The notes under the pieces were generated by a model. The model was given only the letters and a program-made list of their open reading frames with translations, was not told the origin of the DNA and searched no databases. Made by a program: the position numbers and the translations under genes. From contig NZ_UQGV01000093.1 in assembly GCF_900540665.1 (NCBI RefSeq), forward strand, positions 1-6,640: a DNA stretch of 6,640 bases, written 5' to 3'. The DNA is from an uncultured Catenibacterium sp. (lineage in GTDB: Bacteria; Bacillota_I; Bacilli_A; Erysipelotrichales; Coprobacillaceae). How positions within the stretch are numbered: the first letter of the stretch is position 1; every line of letters starts with the position of its first letter. Of this stretch, positions 1 to 4,905 are shown piece by piece.

Positions 1-58
1 ATTAAATCAAAAGGTGGCTTAAAGAGTAACATCTGTCTTTTGGGACAGGTGTTTTTTT
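1..58 (+). promoter_or_regulatory. Candidate 3' half of a T-box leader (antiterminator region), partial
   Basis: The segment AGGTGGC at 12-18 followed by GAGTAAC at 24-30 lines up, without gaps, with the T-box consensus of the form AGGTGGNACCGCG; the ACCGC part is replaced by TTAAA. A classical antiterminator can be drawn: AAAAG 9-13 pairs with CTTTT 37-41, 14-20 is left as a seven-base bulge holding TGGC, and 21-25 pairs weakly with 32-36 (one mismatch). The same 3' bases form the 5' arm of the terminator at 28-53, so the two folds exclude each other, as in T-boxes. TGGC would pair with a tRNA ending in GCCA, meaning discriminator G, which tRNA-Trp has (as do some other tRNAs). The stem I and specifier loop would lie before base 1, so the amino acid cannot be read. 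The degenerate ACCGC part and weak second helix keep confidence moderate; it may be only a terminator of an upstream gene. Confidence 0.45.
28..58 (+). terminator. Intrinsic terminator ahead of the transporter operon (attenuator or upstream gene end)
   Basis: Bases 28-37 pair with 44-53 in a ten-base-pair stem with one G-U pair around the loop TTTTGG, followed by a run of seven T at 52-58. This is a standard intrinsic terminator. It lies about 110 bases before the binding protein gene. It is either the regulated terminator of a leader for that operon or the end of an unseen upstream gene. CAGGT at 46-50 in its 3' arm can alternatively pair with ACCTG at 62-66. Confidence 0.8.
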
Positions 59-89
59 ATTACCTGCTAACAAGTTGGGAGGCACTCAT

Positions 90-119
90 ATGAAGCGATG
101 GCGTCGTTGTTTGAATTGA
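90..119 (+). CDS. Putative nine-residue leader peptide with a Trp codon (MKRWRRCLN)
   Basis: A very strong ribosome binding site, GGGAGG at 77-82, sits seven bases before an ATG at 90. The frame reads Met-Lys-Arg-Trp-Arg-Arg-Cys-Leu-Asn and stops at TGA 117-119. The spacing and strength of the site are better than chance would lead one to expect in a leader, and the next gene has its own site at 151-156. The Trp codon is codon 4, TGG at 99-101. Its place between a T-box-like terminator and a probable tryptophan transporter recalls the rtpA (anti-TRAP) operon of Bacillus subtilis, where a T-box is followed by a short Trp-rich leader ORF. Here there is only one Trp codon, so stalling control is an inference. 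An overlapping ATG at 98 would give a 15-residue frame, but lies too far from the binding site. Confidence 0.5.
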   Translation: MKRWRRCLN

Positions 120-150
120 ATCAGAGAAAATTTAATAAAATTTAAACGAA

Positions 151-156
151 GAGGAG
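151..156 (+). promoter_or_regulatory. Ribosome binding site deciding the trpX start
   Basis: GAGGAG ends three bases before the ATG at 160 and nine bases before the ATG at 166. The longer spacing is the workable one, so the second ATG is preferred. It also gives the usual compact lipoprotein start Met-Asn-Lys. Confidence 0.65.
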
Positions 157-165
157 AACATGACA

Positions 166-1137
166 ATGAATAAATTATTAGGAACAGTATTAACTTCAGC
201 ATTAACAATTTCACTTTTAGCAGGATGTGGAACATCTACTAGTAATAAGAAGAAGGTAGGTATTATCCAGTTCATGGATCATACTTCACTCAATGAAATT
301 AAGGATTCATTTGATAAGGAAATGAAGTCTCTTGGATATGATGATAAGAATATCGAATATACATTCAAGAATGGCCAGGGTGACACAAATACATGTGCAA
401 GCATCGCTAATGATTTTGCAGGAAAGAACTTTGATTGTGTGATGGCCATCGCAACGCCTGCTGCTCAGGCAGTTGCAAAACTTGCTACTAAGACTCCAGT
501 TGTATTTAGTGCAGTAACTGATCCAGTAGGGGCGCAATTAACTAGCTCATTATCTAAACCAGATAAGAATATTACTGGTACAAGTGATGAGGTACAGGTT
601 GATCAGATTATTGATAAGGCATTAGAAATCAATCCAAATACAAAAACAATTGGTATGCTTTATAACAAGGGAGAAGCAAACTCAGTCACTAATATTAAGA
701 AAGCCAAAGCCTATTGTGCAAAAAAGAATATCAAGGTTGAAGAAGCAACAATTGCTTCAGTCAATGAAGCACAGAGTGCAATCAACGTATTAAATAGTAA
801 ATGTGATGCAATCTTTACACCTAATGATAATACAGTTGCAAGTGCTATGAATGTAGTGAGTGAGGCTTGTAAGAAAGCAAATAAGCCTTTATATGTCGGT
901 GCTGATTCAATGGTTAAAGATGGTGGTTTTTTAAGTGTTGGTATTGATTATAAGGAACTTGGTAAAGAAACGGCTAAAATCGTTGATAAAGTATTAAAGG
1001 GTAATAAAGTAGAAAATATACCAGTAAAAGTATTTAAAACAAACTTAAAAATCTATGTGAATACAACTACAAAAGAAAAATTAGATATTAAGTTACCAGA
1101 AAGTATTACAAGCGACAGTAAATATACAGAAATCTAA
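166..1137 (+). CDS. trpX: ABC transporter substrate-binding lipoprotein, predicted Trp/Tyr-type (TrpX, PF04392/COG2984)
   Basis: This is the extracellular solute receptor of the ABC importer encoded with the next two genes. Residues 1-20 form a lipoprotein signal peptide (Lys near the start, hydrophobic core) ending in the lipobox LLAGC, with Cys21 as the lipid anchor. The mature part has the marks of the ABC_sub_bind family: VGIIQFMDH near residue 31, IATPAAQAV near 102-110, VVFSAVTDPVGAQL near 116-129, then NITGTSD, covering both lobes of a periplasmic-binding fold. At 323 residues it has normal full length. The family includes receptors for aromatic amino acids. No Trp occurs in the protein. 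The permease gene begins nine bases after its stop, with the stop overlapping that gene's ribosome binding site. An alternative start at 160 adds two residues. The family assignment is firm; the substrate is inferred from family and leader context. Confidence 0.9.
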   Translation: MNKLLGTVLTSALTISLLAGCGTSTSNKKKVGIIQFMDHTSLNEIKDSFDKEMKSLGYDDKNIEYTFKNGQGDTNTCASIANDFAGKNFDCVMAIATPAAQAVAKLATKTPVVFSAVTDPVGAQLTSSLSKPDKNITGTSDEVQVDQIIDKALEINPNTKTIGMLYNKGEANSVTNIKKAKAYCAKKNIKVEEATIASVNEAQSAINVLNSKCDAIFTPNDNTVASAMNVVSEACKKANKPLYVGADSMVKDGGFLSVGIDYKELGKETAKIVDKVLKGNKVENIPVKVFKTNLKIYVNTTTKEKLDIKLPESITSDSKYTEI

Positions 1138-1146
1138 GGAGTTTTT

Positions 1147-2013
1147 ATGAATAGCACAATTATTCTTGGAGCCCTGGAGTTAGGAGGCATATTTGCCGTC
1201 CTATCTATAGGCTTATATATTAGTTTCAAAGTTTTGAATATTCCAGATTTGACAGTGGATGGAAGTTTTACAACAGGATGTGCAGTAAGTGCCATAATGG
1301 CAGTAGCAGGGTATCCACTACTTGGTATGGTACTTGGATTTATAGCAGGTGCGATTGCCGGTATTGTGACAGGCTTACTTATTACTAAGCTTAATATTAA
1401 TGAGATCCTAGCTGGAATCCTTACCCAGACAGCATTATATTCAGTGAATCTACGTATCATGCATCAGACACCTAATATCTCATTATTCAATCATAAGACA
1501 ATTTTCAGCAATACCGCTCAGTTTGAGCCTTACGATAAATTATTCATTATTGGTTTGATTGTGATTGTGATTACTACATTACTCAATTATTTTTTAAAGA
1601 CACAGATGGGTCTTGCATTAAGAGCCTGTGGTGATAATGAAGCAATGGTACGTGCAAGCTCTATTGATACAGATAAGATGAAGATTGTTGGTTTAGGACT
1701 TGCGAATGGTTTGGTTGCTTTAAGTGGTGCACTCTTTACACAGCAGCAGGGCTATGCAGATATTACAAGTGGTATTGGTATGATGGTTATCGGACTTGCT
1801 TCTATTATCATTGGTCTTACATTTATTAAGAGTGATAAGGTAGTAGTATGTTTAATTGGAACTATTGTAGGAGCAATCTTCTATCGTTTTGCGTTAACTA
1901 TTGCTTTATATTTAGGTTTACCTTCAGGAGATTTAAAGATCCTATCAGCATTTATTGTTGTGATTGCGATTTCTTCTGCAACACTCAAGAGGAGGTTCAC
2001 GAAACATGCTTGA
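1147..2013 (+). CDS. trpY: ABC transporter permease, LivH/branched-chain type fold, predicted Trp/Tyr uptake (TrpY, COG4120)
   Basis: The 288-residue protein is almost entirely hydrophobic, with about eight predicted membrane segments: roughly 5-26, 42-60, 62-84, 88-106, 132-150, 178-198, 208-227 and 232-282 (the last a pair). The conserved stretch IPDLTVDGSF near residues 32-41 is typical of this BPD_transp_2 subfamily. The cytoplasmic loop around 155-177 (MGLALRACGDNEAMVRA) is the site expected to contact the ATPase. It forms the membrane channel of the importer, probably as a homodimer. The ribosome binding site TAAGGAG overlaps the stop of the receptor gene. The last eight bases overlap the start of the ATPase gene, so translation of the two is probably coupled. 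It contains no Trp, which is unusual for a membrane protein of this size. Confidence 0.9.
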   Translation: MNSTIILGALELGGIFAVLSIGLYISFKVLNIPDLTVDGSFTTGCAVSAIMAVAGYPLLGMVLGFIAGAIAGIVTGLLITKLNINEILAGILTQTALYSVNLRIMHQTPNISLFNHKTIFSNTAQFEPYDKLFIIGLIVIVITTLLNYFLKTQMGLALRACGDNEAMVRASSIDTDKMKIVGLGLANGLVALSGALFTQQQGYADITSGIGMMVIGLASIIIGLTFIKSDKVVVCLIGTIVGAIFYRFALTIALYLGLPSGDLKILSAFIVVIAISSATLKRRFTKHA

Positions 2014-2788
2014 TATTAAAGATTTAACAGTTATATTTAATGAAGGGACAGTCAATAAAAAGAAAGCCATTGATCACTTATCTCTTCATCTTGAACCAGG
2101 AGACTTTGTGACTATTATTGGTTCTAATGGTGCTGGTAAGTCCACATTATTTGGTGCTATTTCTGGTGCCGTAGAAGCAAAAGAAGGAACTATTGTCTTA
2201 GATGATAAAGATATCACTCATGAAAAGGAATATGTGAGAAGCCGTACCATTGGTCGTTTATTTCAGGATCCTTTAAGAGGAACAGCCCCTTCAATGACAA
2301 TTGAAGAAAACTTATCTCTAGCTTATCAAAGAGGAAAACATTTCTCACTCACACCATTTACTCATAAACACCATGATGTCTTTGTGAATGCATTAAAGGA
2401 CTTAGATATTGGTTTAGAAGACCGTTTAACAACTAAGGTGGGTACTTTATCAGGTGGACAAAGACAGGCTTTGACTTTACTTATGGCAACACTTGTCAAG
2501 CCTCAATTACTTTTATTAGATGAACATACGGCGGCACTTGATCCTGCAACATCTATAAAGGTTATGAAACTATCAGAAAGAATTGCGAAAGAACATCATA
2601 TCACTACAATGATGATCACTCATGATATGGAAGATGCCTTAAAATATGGGAATAGAATTCTGATGATGAAGGATGGAAAAATCATTGCAGATATTGATGA
2701 AGAAACTAAAAAGAGAATGACTGTCGAAGAACTCGTAAGAAAATTTACTGAAACAGGAGAAGCGAATGATCGCGTTCTTCTTCACTAG
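2006..2788 (+). CDS. trpZ: ABC transporter ATP-binding protein, predicted Trp/Tyr uptake (TrpZ, COG1101)
   Basis: This 260-residue cytoplasmic ATPase drives the importer. All nucleotide-binding motifs are intact: Walker A GSNGAGKST at 39-47, Q-loop Gln87 in FQDP, signature LSGGQRQ at 148-154, Walker B LLLLDE ending at Glu173, D-loop AALD near 176-179 and switch His206 in ITHD. The start is the ATG at 2006, because GAGGAGG at 1989-1995 is ten bases upstream; a longer frame back to 1964 would run 14 residues through the permease gene without a binding site. It overlaps the permease gene by eight bases, and its stop codon forms the base of the operon terminator. A HTHKHHD-like His-rich stretch near 112-124 lies in the helical subdomain. 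There is no Trp residue. The ATPase call is secure; the substrate comes from context. Confidence 0.92.
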   Translation: MLDIKDLTVIFNEGTVNKKKAIDHLSLHLEPGDFVTIIGSNGAGKSTLFGAISGAVEAKEGTIVLDDKDITHEKEYVRSRTIGRLFQDPLRGTAPSMTIEENLSLAYQRGKHFSLTPFTHKHHDVFVNALKDLDIGLEDRLTTKVGTLSGGQRQALTLLMATLVKPQLLLLDEHTAALDPATSIKVMKLSERIAKEHHITTMMITHDMEDALKYGNRILMMKDGKIIADIDEETKKRMTVEELVRKFTETGEANDRVLLH

Positions 2789-2812
2789 ACAAGGATGATT
2801 CCTTGTCTTTTT
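2787..2812 (+). terminator. Terminator of the trpXYZ operon
   Basis: A perfect nine-base-pair stem (2787-2795 with 2800-2808), loop TGAT, is followed by T at 2808-2812. The stem begins inside the TAG stop codon of the ATPase gene. Confidence 0.9.
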
Positions 2813-2820
2813 AATGGATG

Positions 2821-2846
2821 AAAAAAGCAGACCTAAGTCTGCTTAG
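2821..2846 (-). terminator. Terminator of the minus-strand rpiR-family gene
   Basis: On the minus strand, AAGCAGAC (2844-2837) pairs with GTCTGCTT (2832-2825) around a four-base loop, and the T-run follows (A at 2821-2826 on the plus strand). The stem includes bases of the gene's TAA stop. It stands nearly back to back with the plus-strand terminator at 2787-2812, insulating two convergent genes. Confidence 0.85.
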
Positions 2847-3589
2847 AGGTAGTATTGTTGGAAATAACGTAATCTGATGAGATCACAGATTGACATGATC
2901 TGATAGTTGAAATCTATTGAATCAAACTTACCTGGTACATAGATAACAGTTGTATTTCCATTAAAACATGACTGTGTATATTTACGGTTCTGCGTGATGA
3001 GTAATGAATATGCCTTTTCAAAACTGCAATTATCATATTTCTTCATTTCTTCTAGACTACGTCCTGTTGCGCTTACAAAGATGACAACATCATCTTCATT
3101 AAATTGAATAGGATCATACTTATGATAATGGATAAATGGACGTCCAAAAGAAATCATATCTGTCTGTAGCTCTACAGCAATAGAACAAGGATATAAACCA
3201 CCAAAGATAATGATACGTTTTGCTTTATAGAAATGTTCACAGATAGAAGTGATTGTATCTGCCAGTACTTCTTCATCCATGGCCTTATCCATCTTAGCTA
3301 AGAATTTCTGAGGAGTTTCTCCAAATAATCTGACACGAATCTGATTTAAACGTAATTGATGATCTGCTTCAAGCTTAAAACGGAAATCCTCATAAGTAGA
3401 GAATCCAAATGATAATAGAAAGCTATACAGTTCTTCTTTTCTAAACGCACCTTTATTTAAGAATTCTTCTTCAGACATCTCAAATATATCTAGATAGTTA
3501 AAGATTATGAAATTACATATTTTATAATAGTAATCATTATGCATCGCACCATTTAAATAAGTCAATATTCTACTAAGTAACAAGCCCAT
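2843..3589 (-). CDS. RpiR/MurR-family transcriptional regulator (HTH + SIS domain)
   Basis: This is a 248-residue DNA-binding regulator of the kind that usually senses a phosphosugar. Residues about 20-73 form the N-terminal helix-turn-helix domain, with a GFSTYEDFRFKL-like end (61-73) typical of the family. Residues about 105-245 are a SIS sugar-isomerase fold: IIIFGG at 126-131 with Ser136 downstream, and VIFVSATGRS at 169-178 as the second phosphate-binding loop. The start is chosen as the ATG at 3589, because AAAGGGG (3606-3600) is ten bases upstream. The longer frame would begin with GTG at 3598, only one base from that site. The gene is monocistronic with its own promoter and terminator. 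Neighbouring genes are not sugar genes, so its target is unknown; autoregulation is possible through the dyad at 3609-3621. The N-terminus is rather divergent from classical RpiR proteins. Confidence 0.85.
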   Translation of the reverse strand: MGLLLSRILTYLNGAMHNDYYYKICNFIIFNYLDIFEMSEEEFLNKGAFRKEELYSFLLSFGFSTYEDFRFKLEADHQLRLNQIRVRLFGETPQKFLAKMDKAMDEEVLADTITSICEHFYKAKRIIIFGGLYPCSIAVELQTDMISFGRPFIHYHKYDPIQFNEDDVVIFVSATGRSLEEMKKYDNCSFEKAYSLLITQNRKYTQSCFNGNTTVIYVPGKFDSIDFNYQIMSICDLIRLRYFQQYYL

Positions 3590-3608
3590 TATATTCACGC
3601 CCCTTTAC

Positions 3609-3621
3609 TGATATTATATCA
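3609..3621. repeat. 13-bp inverted repeat over the rpiR promoter, possible operator
   Basis: TGATAT-T-ATATCA is a perfect dyad with six-base arms and one central base. It covers the -10 element of the minus-strand promoter, the classic place for a repressor to block. AT-richness makes chance occurrence possible, and no second copy is seen in the window. Confidence 0.4.
3613..3621 (-). promoter_or_regulatory. Extended -10 promoter of the rpiR-family gene
   Basis: Read on the minus strand, bases 3621-3613 are TGATATAAT, a perfect extended -10 element (TGnTATAAT). No good -35 is seen 17 bases further up. Transcription would start near 3606, right at the ribosome binding site, giving a leader of only about 17 bases. 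Confidence 0.6.
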
Positions 3622-3648
3622 TAGTTGTAATAATCTATAGAAATAATT

Positions 3649-3676
3649 TTGTATTATGTTTTATTTTGTCTATAAT
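3649..3676 (+). promoter_or_regulatory. Promoter of the parB-like/rsuA/smr/pepD operon
   Basis: TATAAT at 3671-3676 is a perfect -10 box. TTGTAT at 3649-3654, 16 bases upstream, is a fair -35 (four of six matches). Transcription would start near 3683, at the ribosome binding site AAAGGGGG (3683-3690), seven bases before the ATG at 3698, so the leader is about 15 bases long. Confidence 0.6.
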
Positions 3677-3697
3677 GTATTTAAAGGGGGCTAAAGC

Positions 3698-3982
3698 ATG
3701 CGTATTAAAGAACTACCATTAAGTGATATTCATTTTATTCCATCAGAATATACAGATCATCTCTATCATTCTATTATTAGAATAGGCTTTTCTTTTCCTA
3801 TTAAAGTGAAAGAAACAGGTTTTGGCTATTTATGTGTAGATGGCAATAAGAGATTAACTGCTTTACGTGATATTTTAGAAAAGGATCCTTCCTATAAAAG
3901 AGGAGATAAGGTCAAGGTGATTATAGTCAATAGTACAGATAATCGTTCAAATGACTGTTCTCGTGGAAGGAATACTCATTAA
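3698..3982 (+). CDS. Small stand-alone ParB/sulfiredoxin N-terminal-like domain protein
   Basis: The 94-residue protein is made of little more than a ParB N-terminal (ParBc) domain. ELPLSDIHFIP at 5-15 is the first strand, HSIIRIGFSFPIKV at 24-37 the helix and strand typical of the fold, and VDGNKRLTAL at 47-56 sits where ParB proteins carry the nucleotide-binding G-x-R-R motif. There is no helix-turn-helix or dimerisation domain as in chromosome-partition ParB, so a role in chromosome segregation is unlikely. The tail (80-94) is polar, with paired Asn/Arg and a Cys, and ends in GRNTH. The gene opens the operon behind a strong promoter, and its TAA shares one base with the ATG of the pseudouridine synthase gene. 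A nucleotide-binding or hydrolysing function is a family-level possibility only; the actual role is unknown. Confidence 0.75.
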   Translation: MRIKELPLSDIHFIPSEYTDHLYHSIIRIGFSFPIKVKETGFGYLCVDGNKRLTALRDILEKDPSYKRGDKVKVIIVNSTDNRSNDCSRGRNTH

Positions 3983-4686
3983 TGAGACTGATAGACATAT
4001 TTGTATTAAATAAATGTGGAAGTAAGAAACAGGCAAAGAAGGCAATTAAAAAGGGACTTATATTAGTCAATAATCATACAATTGAAGAAGATATAGACAT
4101 AACTGATGAAACAGTTATTTATGATTCTAAGATTCTTGATCCTCATCCCTTGAAATACTATATCATTCATAAACCATCAGGCTATGTATGTGCCAATAGG
4201 GATCCTCATGATCCCTGTCTTATTAGCTTGCTTCCAGATGATAACCTTCATTATGTGGGGAGATTAGACCGTGATACAACGGGTCTAGTCATTATGACTA
4301 ATGATCTTAAATTAAGAAAAAGACTCACTCTACCTGAATTTCATATACCTCGAACATATGCATTTACTTGTCTTTATCCACTAAAGGATATTGCTGCTTT
4401 TAAAGAAGGCATTATTATTGATGGAGATGTTAAATGCTTACCAGCACTAGTGGAAATGAAAAGTGATCATGAAGGAATGATTACATTAGAAGAAGGACGT
4501 TATCATGAAATAAAGAAGATGTTCCTTTCTCTTGATAATAAGATTACGTCACTTCATCGTGTTATGTATGGAGATATCTCGTTAGGTGATTTACCTAGTG
4601 GTGCTTATCGTACACTCACAAAAGAAGAAATTAATCATTTAAAAGACATCACAGGGAGGGAAATATGCAATATATCAAAGAAATAG
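3982..4686 (+). CDS. rsuA: RsuA-type 16S rRNA pseudouridine synthase
   Basis: The 234-residue enzyme belongs to the RsuA/RluB/RluE/RluF family, whose RsuA branch converts U516 of 16S rRNA to pseudouridine. Residues 1-48 are an S4 RNA-binding domain (KKQAKKAIKKGLILVNN). HKPSGYVCANRD at 63-74 is the conserved strand of the catalytic fold. GRLDRDTTGL at 93-102 holds the catalytic Asp96, and EGRYHEIKKMF around 170-180 is the conserved later motif. The length fits the family. The start at 3982 lies in a TAATG overlap with the upstream stop, with GGAAGGA at 3965-3971 as binding site, so coupling is likely. Its last 22 bases overlap the smr gene. The exact target uridine cannot be decided from sequence alone; RsuA is the best guess over RluB because the protein is short. 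Confidence 0.88.
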   Translation: MRLIDIFVLNKCGSKKQAKKAIKKGLILVNNHTIEEDIDITDETVIYDSKILDPHPLKYYIIHKPSGYVCANRDPHDPCLISLLPDDNLHYVGRLDRDTTGLVIMTNDLKLRKRLTLPEFHIPRTYAFTCLYPLKDIAAFKEGIIIDGDVKCLPALVEMKSDHEGMITLEEGRYHEIKKMFLSLDNKITSLHRVMYGDISLGDLPSGAYRTLTKEEINHLKDITGREICNISKK

Positions 4687-4895
4687 ATATTCATGGCTAT
4701 ACTCAGCAGGAAGCTCGTAAGATCATAGATCAGGCATTAAAGAAGCCCGATGCGTTAACTTTAAGAATTATCCATGGATATAACCAAGGTCAGACTTTAG
4801 GTCAGATGGTGAGAAAAAGATATCGCAGTCATCCTCACGTACAGAGAATAGAATTATCTATGAATCCAGGTATTACTGATATTATTACTAAATAA
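4665..4895 (+). CDS. Stand-alone Smr (small MutS-related) domain protein
   Basis: The 76-residue protein covers a single Smr domain. IDIHGYTQQEA at 7-17 matches the family's L-D-x-H-G motif region, LRIIHGYNQG at 33-42 the second H-G motif, and NPGITDIITK the C-terminal strand. Smr domains are nucleases or nucleic-acid binders linked to mismatch repair, recombination or collided-ribosome rescue when fused to other domains. Here the domain stands alone, and the usual G-x-G of the second motif is replaced by N-Q-G, so nuclease activity is uncertain. The ribosome binding site GGGAGGG (4654-4660) is four to five bases before the ATG and lies within the rsuA gene, which overlaps this gene by 22 bases. 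The next gene starts ten bases after its stop. Confidence 0.82.
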   Translation: MQYIKEIDIHGYTQQEARKIIDQALKKPDALTLRIIHGYNQGQTLGQMVRKRYRSHPHVQRIELSMNPGITDIITK

Positions 4896-4905
4896 GGAGT
4901 TTATA

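Noticed and set aside
98..145. Alternative 15-codon leader frame from ATG 98
   Set aside because: It is 15 bases from the GGGAGG site and has no site of its own; the ATG at 90 fits far better.
307..537. 76-codon minus-strand open frame
   Set aside because: It lies wholly inside the trpX gene on the other strand, has no plausible binding site and no recognisable domain; a shadow frame.
1134..1460. 108-codon minus-strand open frame
   Set aside because: It is antisense to the permease start; its Ile/Pro-rich composition is what the reverse of a hydrophobic coding region gives.
1964..2005. Fourteen-residue N-terminal extension of the ATPase
   Set aside because: There is no ribosome binding site before 1964, it overlaps the permease in another frame, and the residues do not match the ABC ATPase N-terminus; GAGGAGG supports the ATG at 2006.
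3590..3598. GTG start adding three residues to the RpiR-type protein
   Set aside because: The only binding site (AAAGGGG, 3606-3600) would be one base from the GTG, whereas it is ten bases from the ATG at 3589.
3698..3982. Truncated or frameshifted chromosome-partition ParB
   Set aside because: The domain ends cleanly, the next gene starts in a TAATG overlap, and no HTH or C-terminal ParB sequence is seen in any frame; it looks like an intact small protein.
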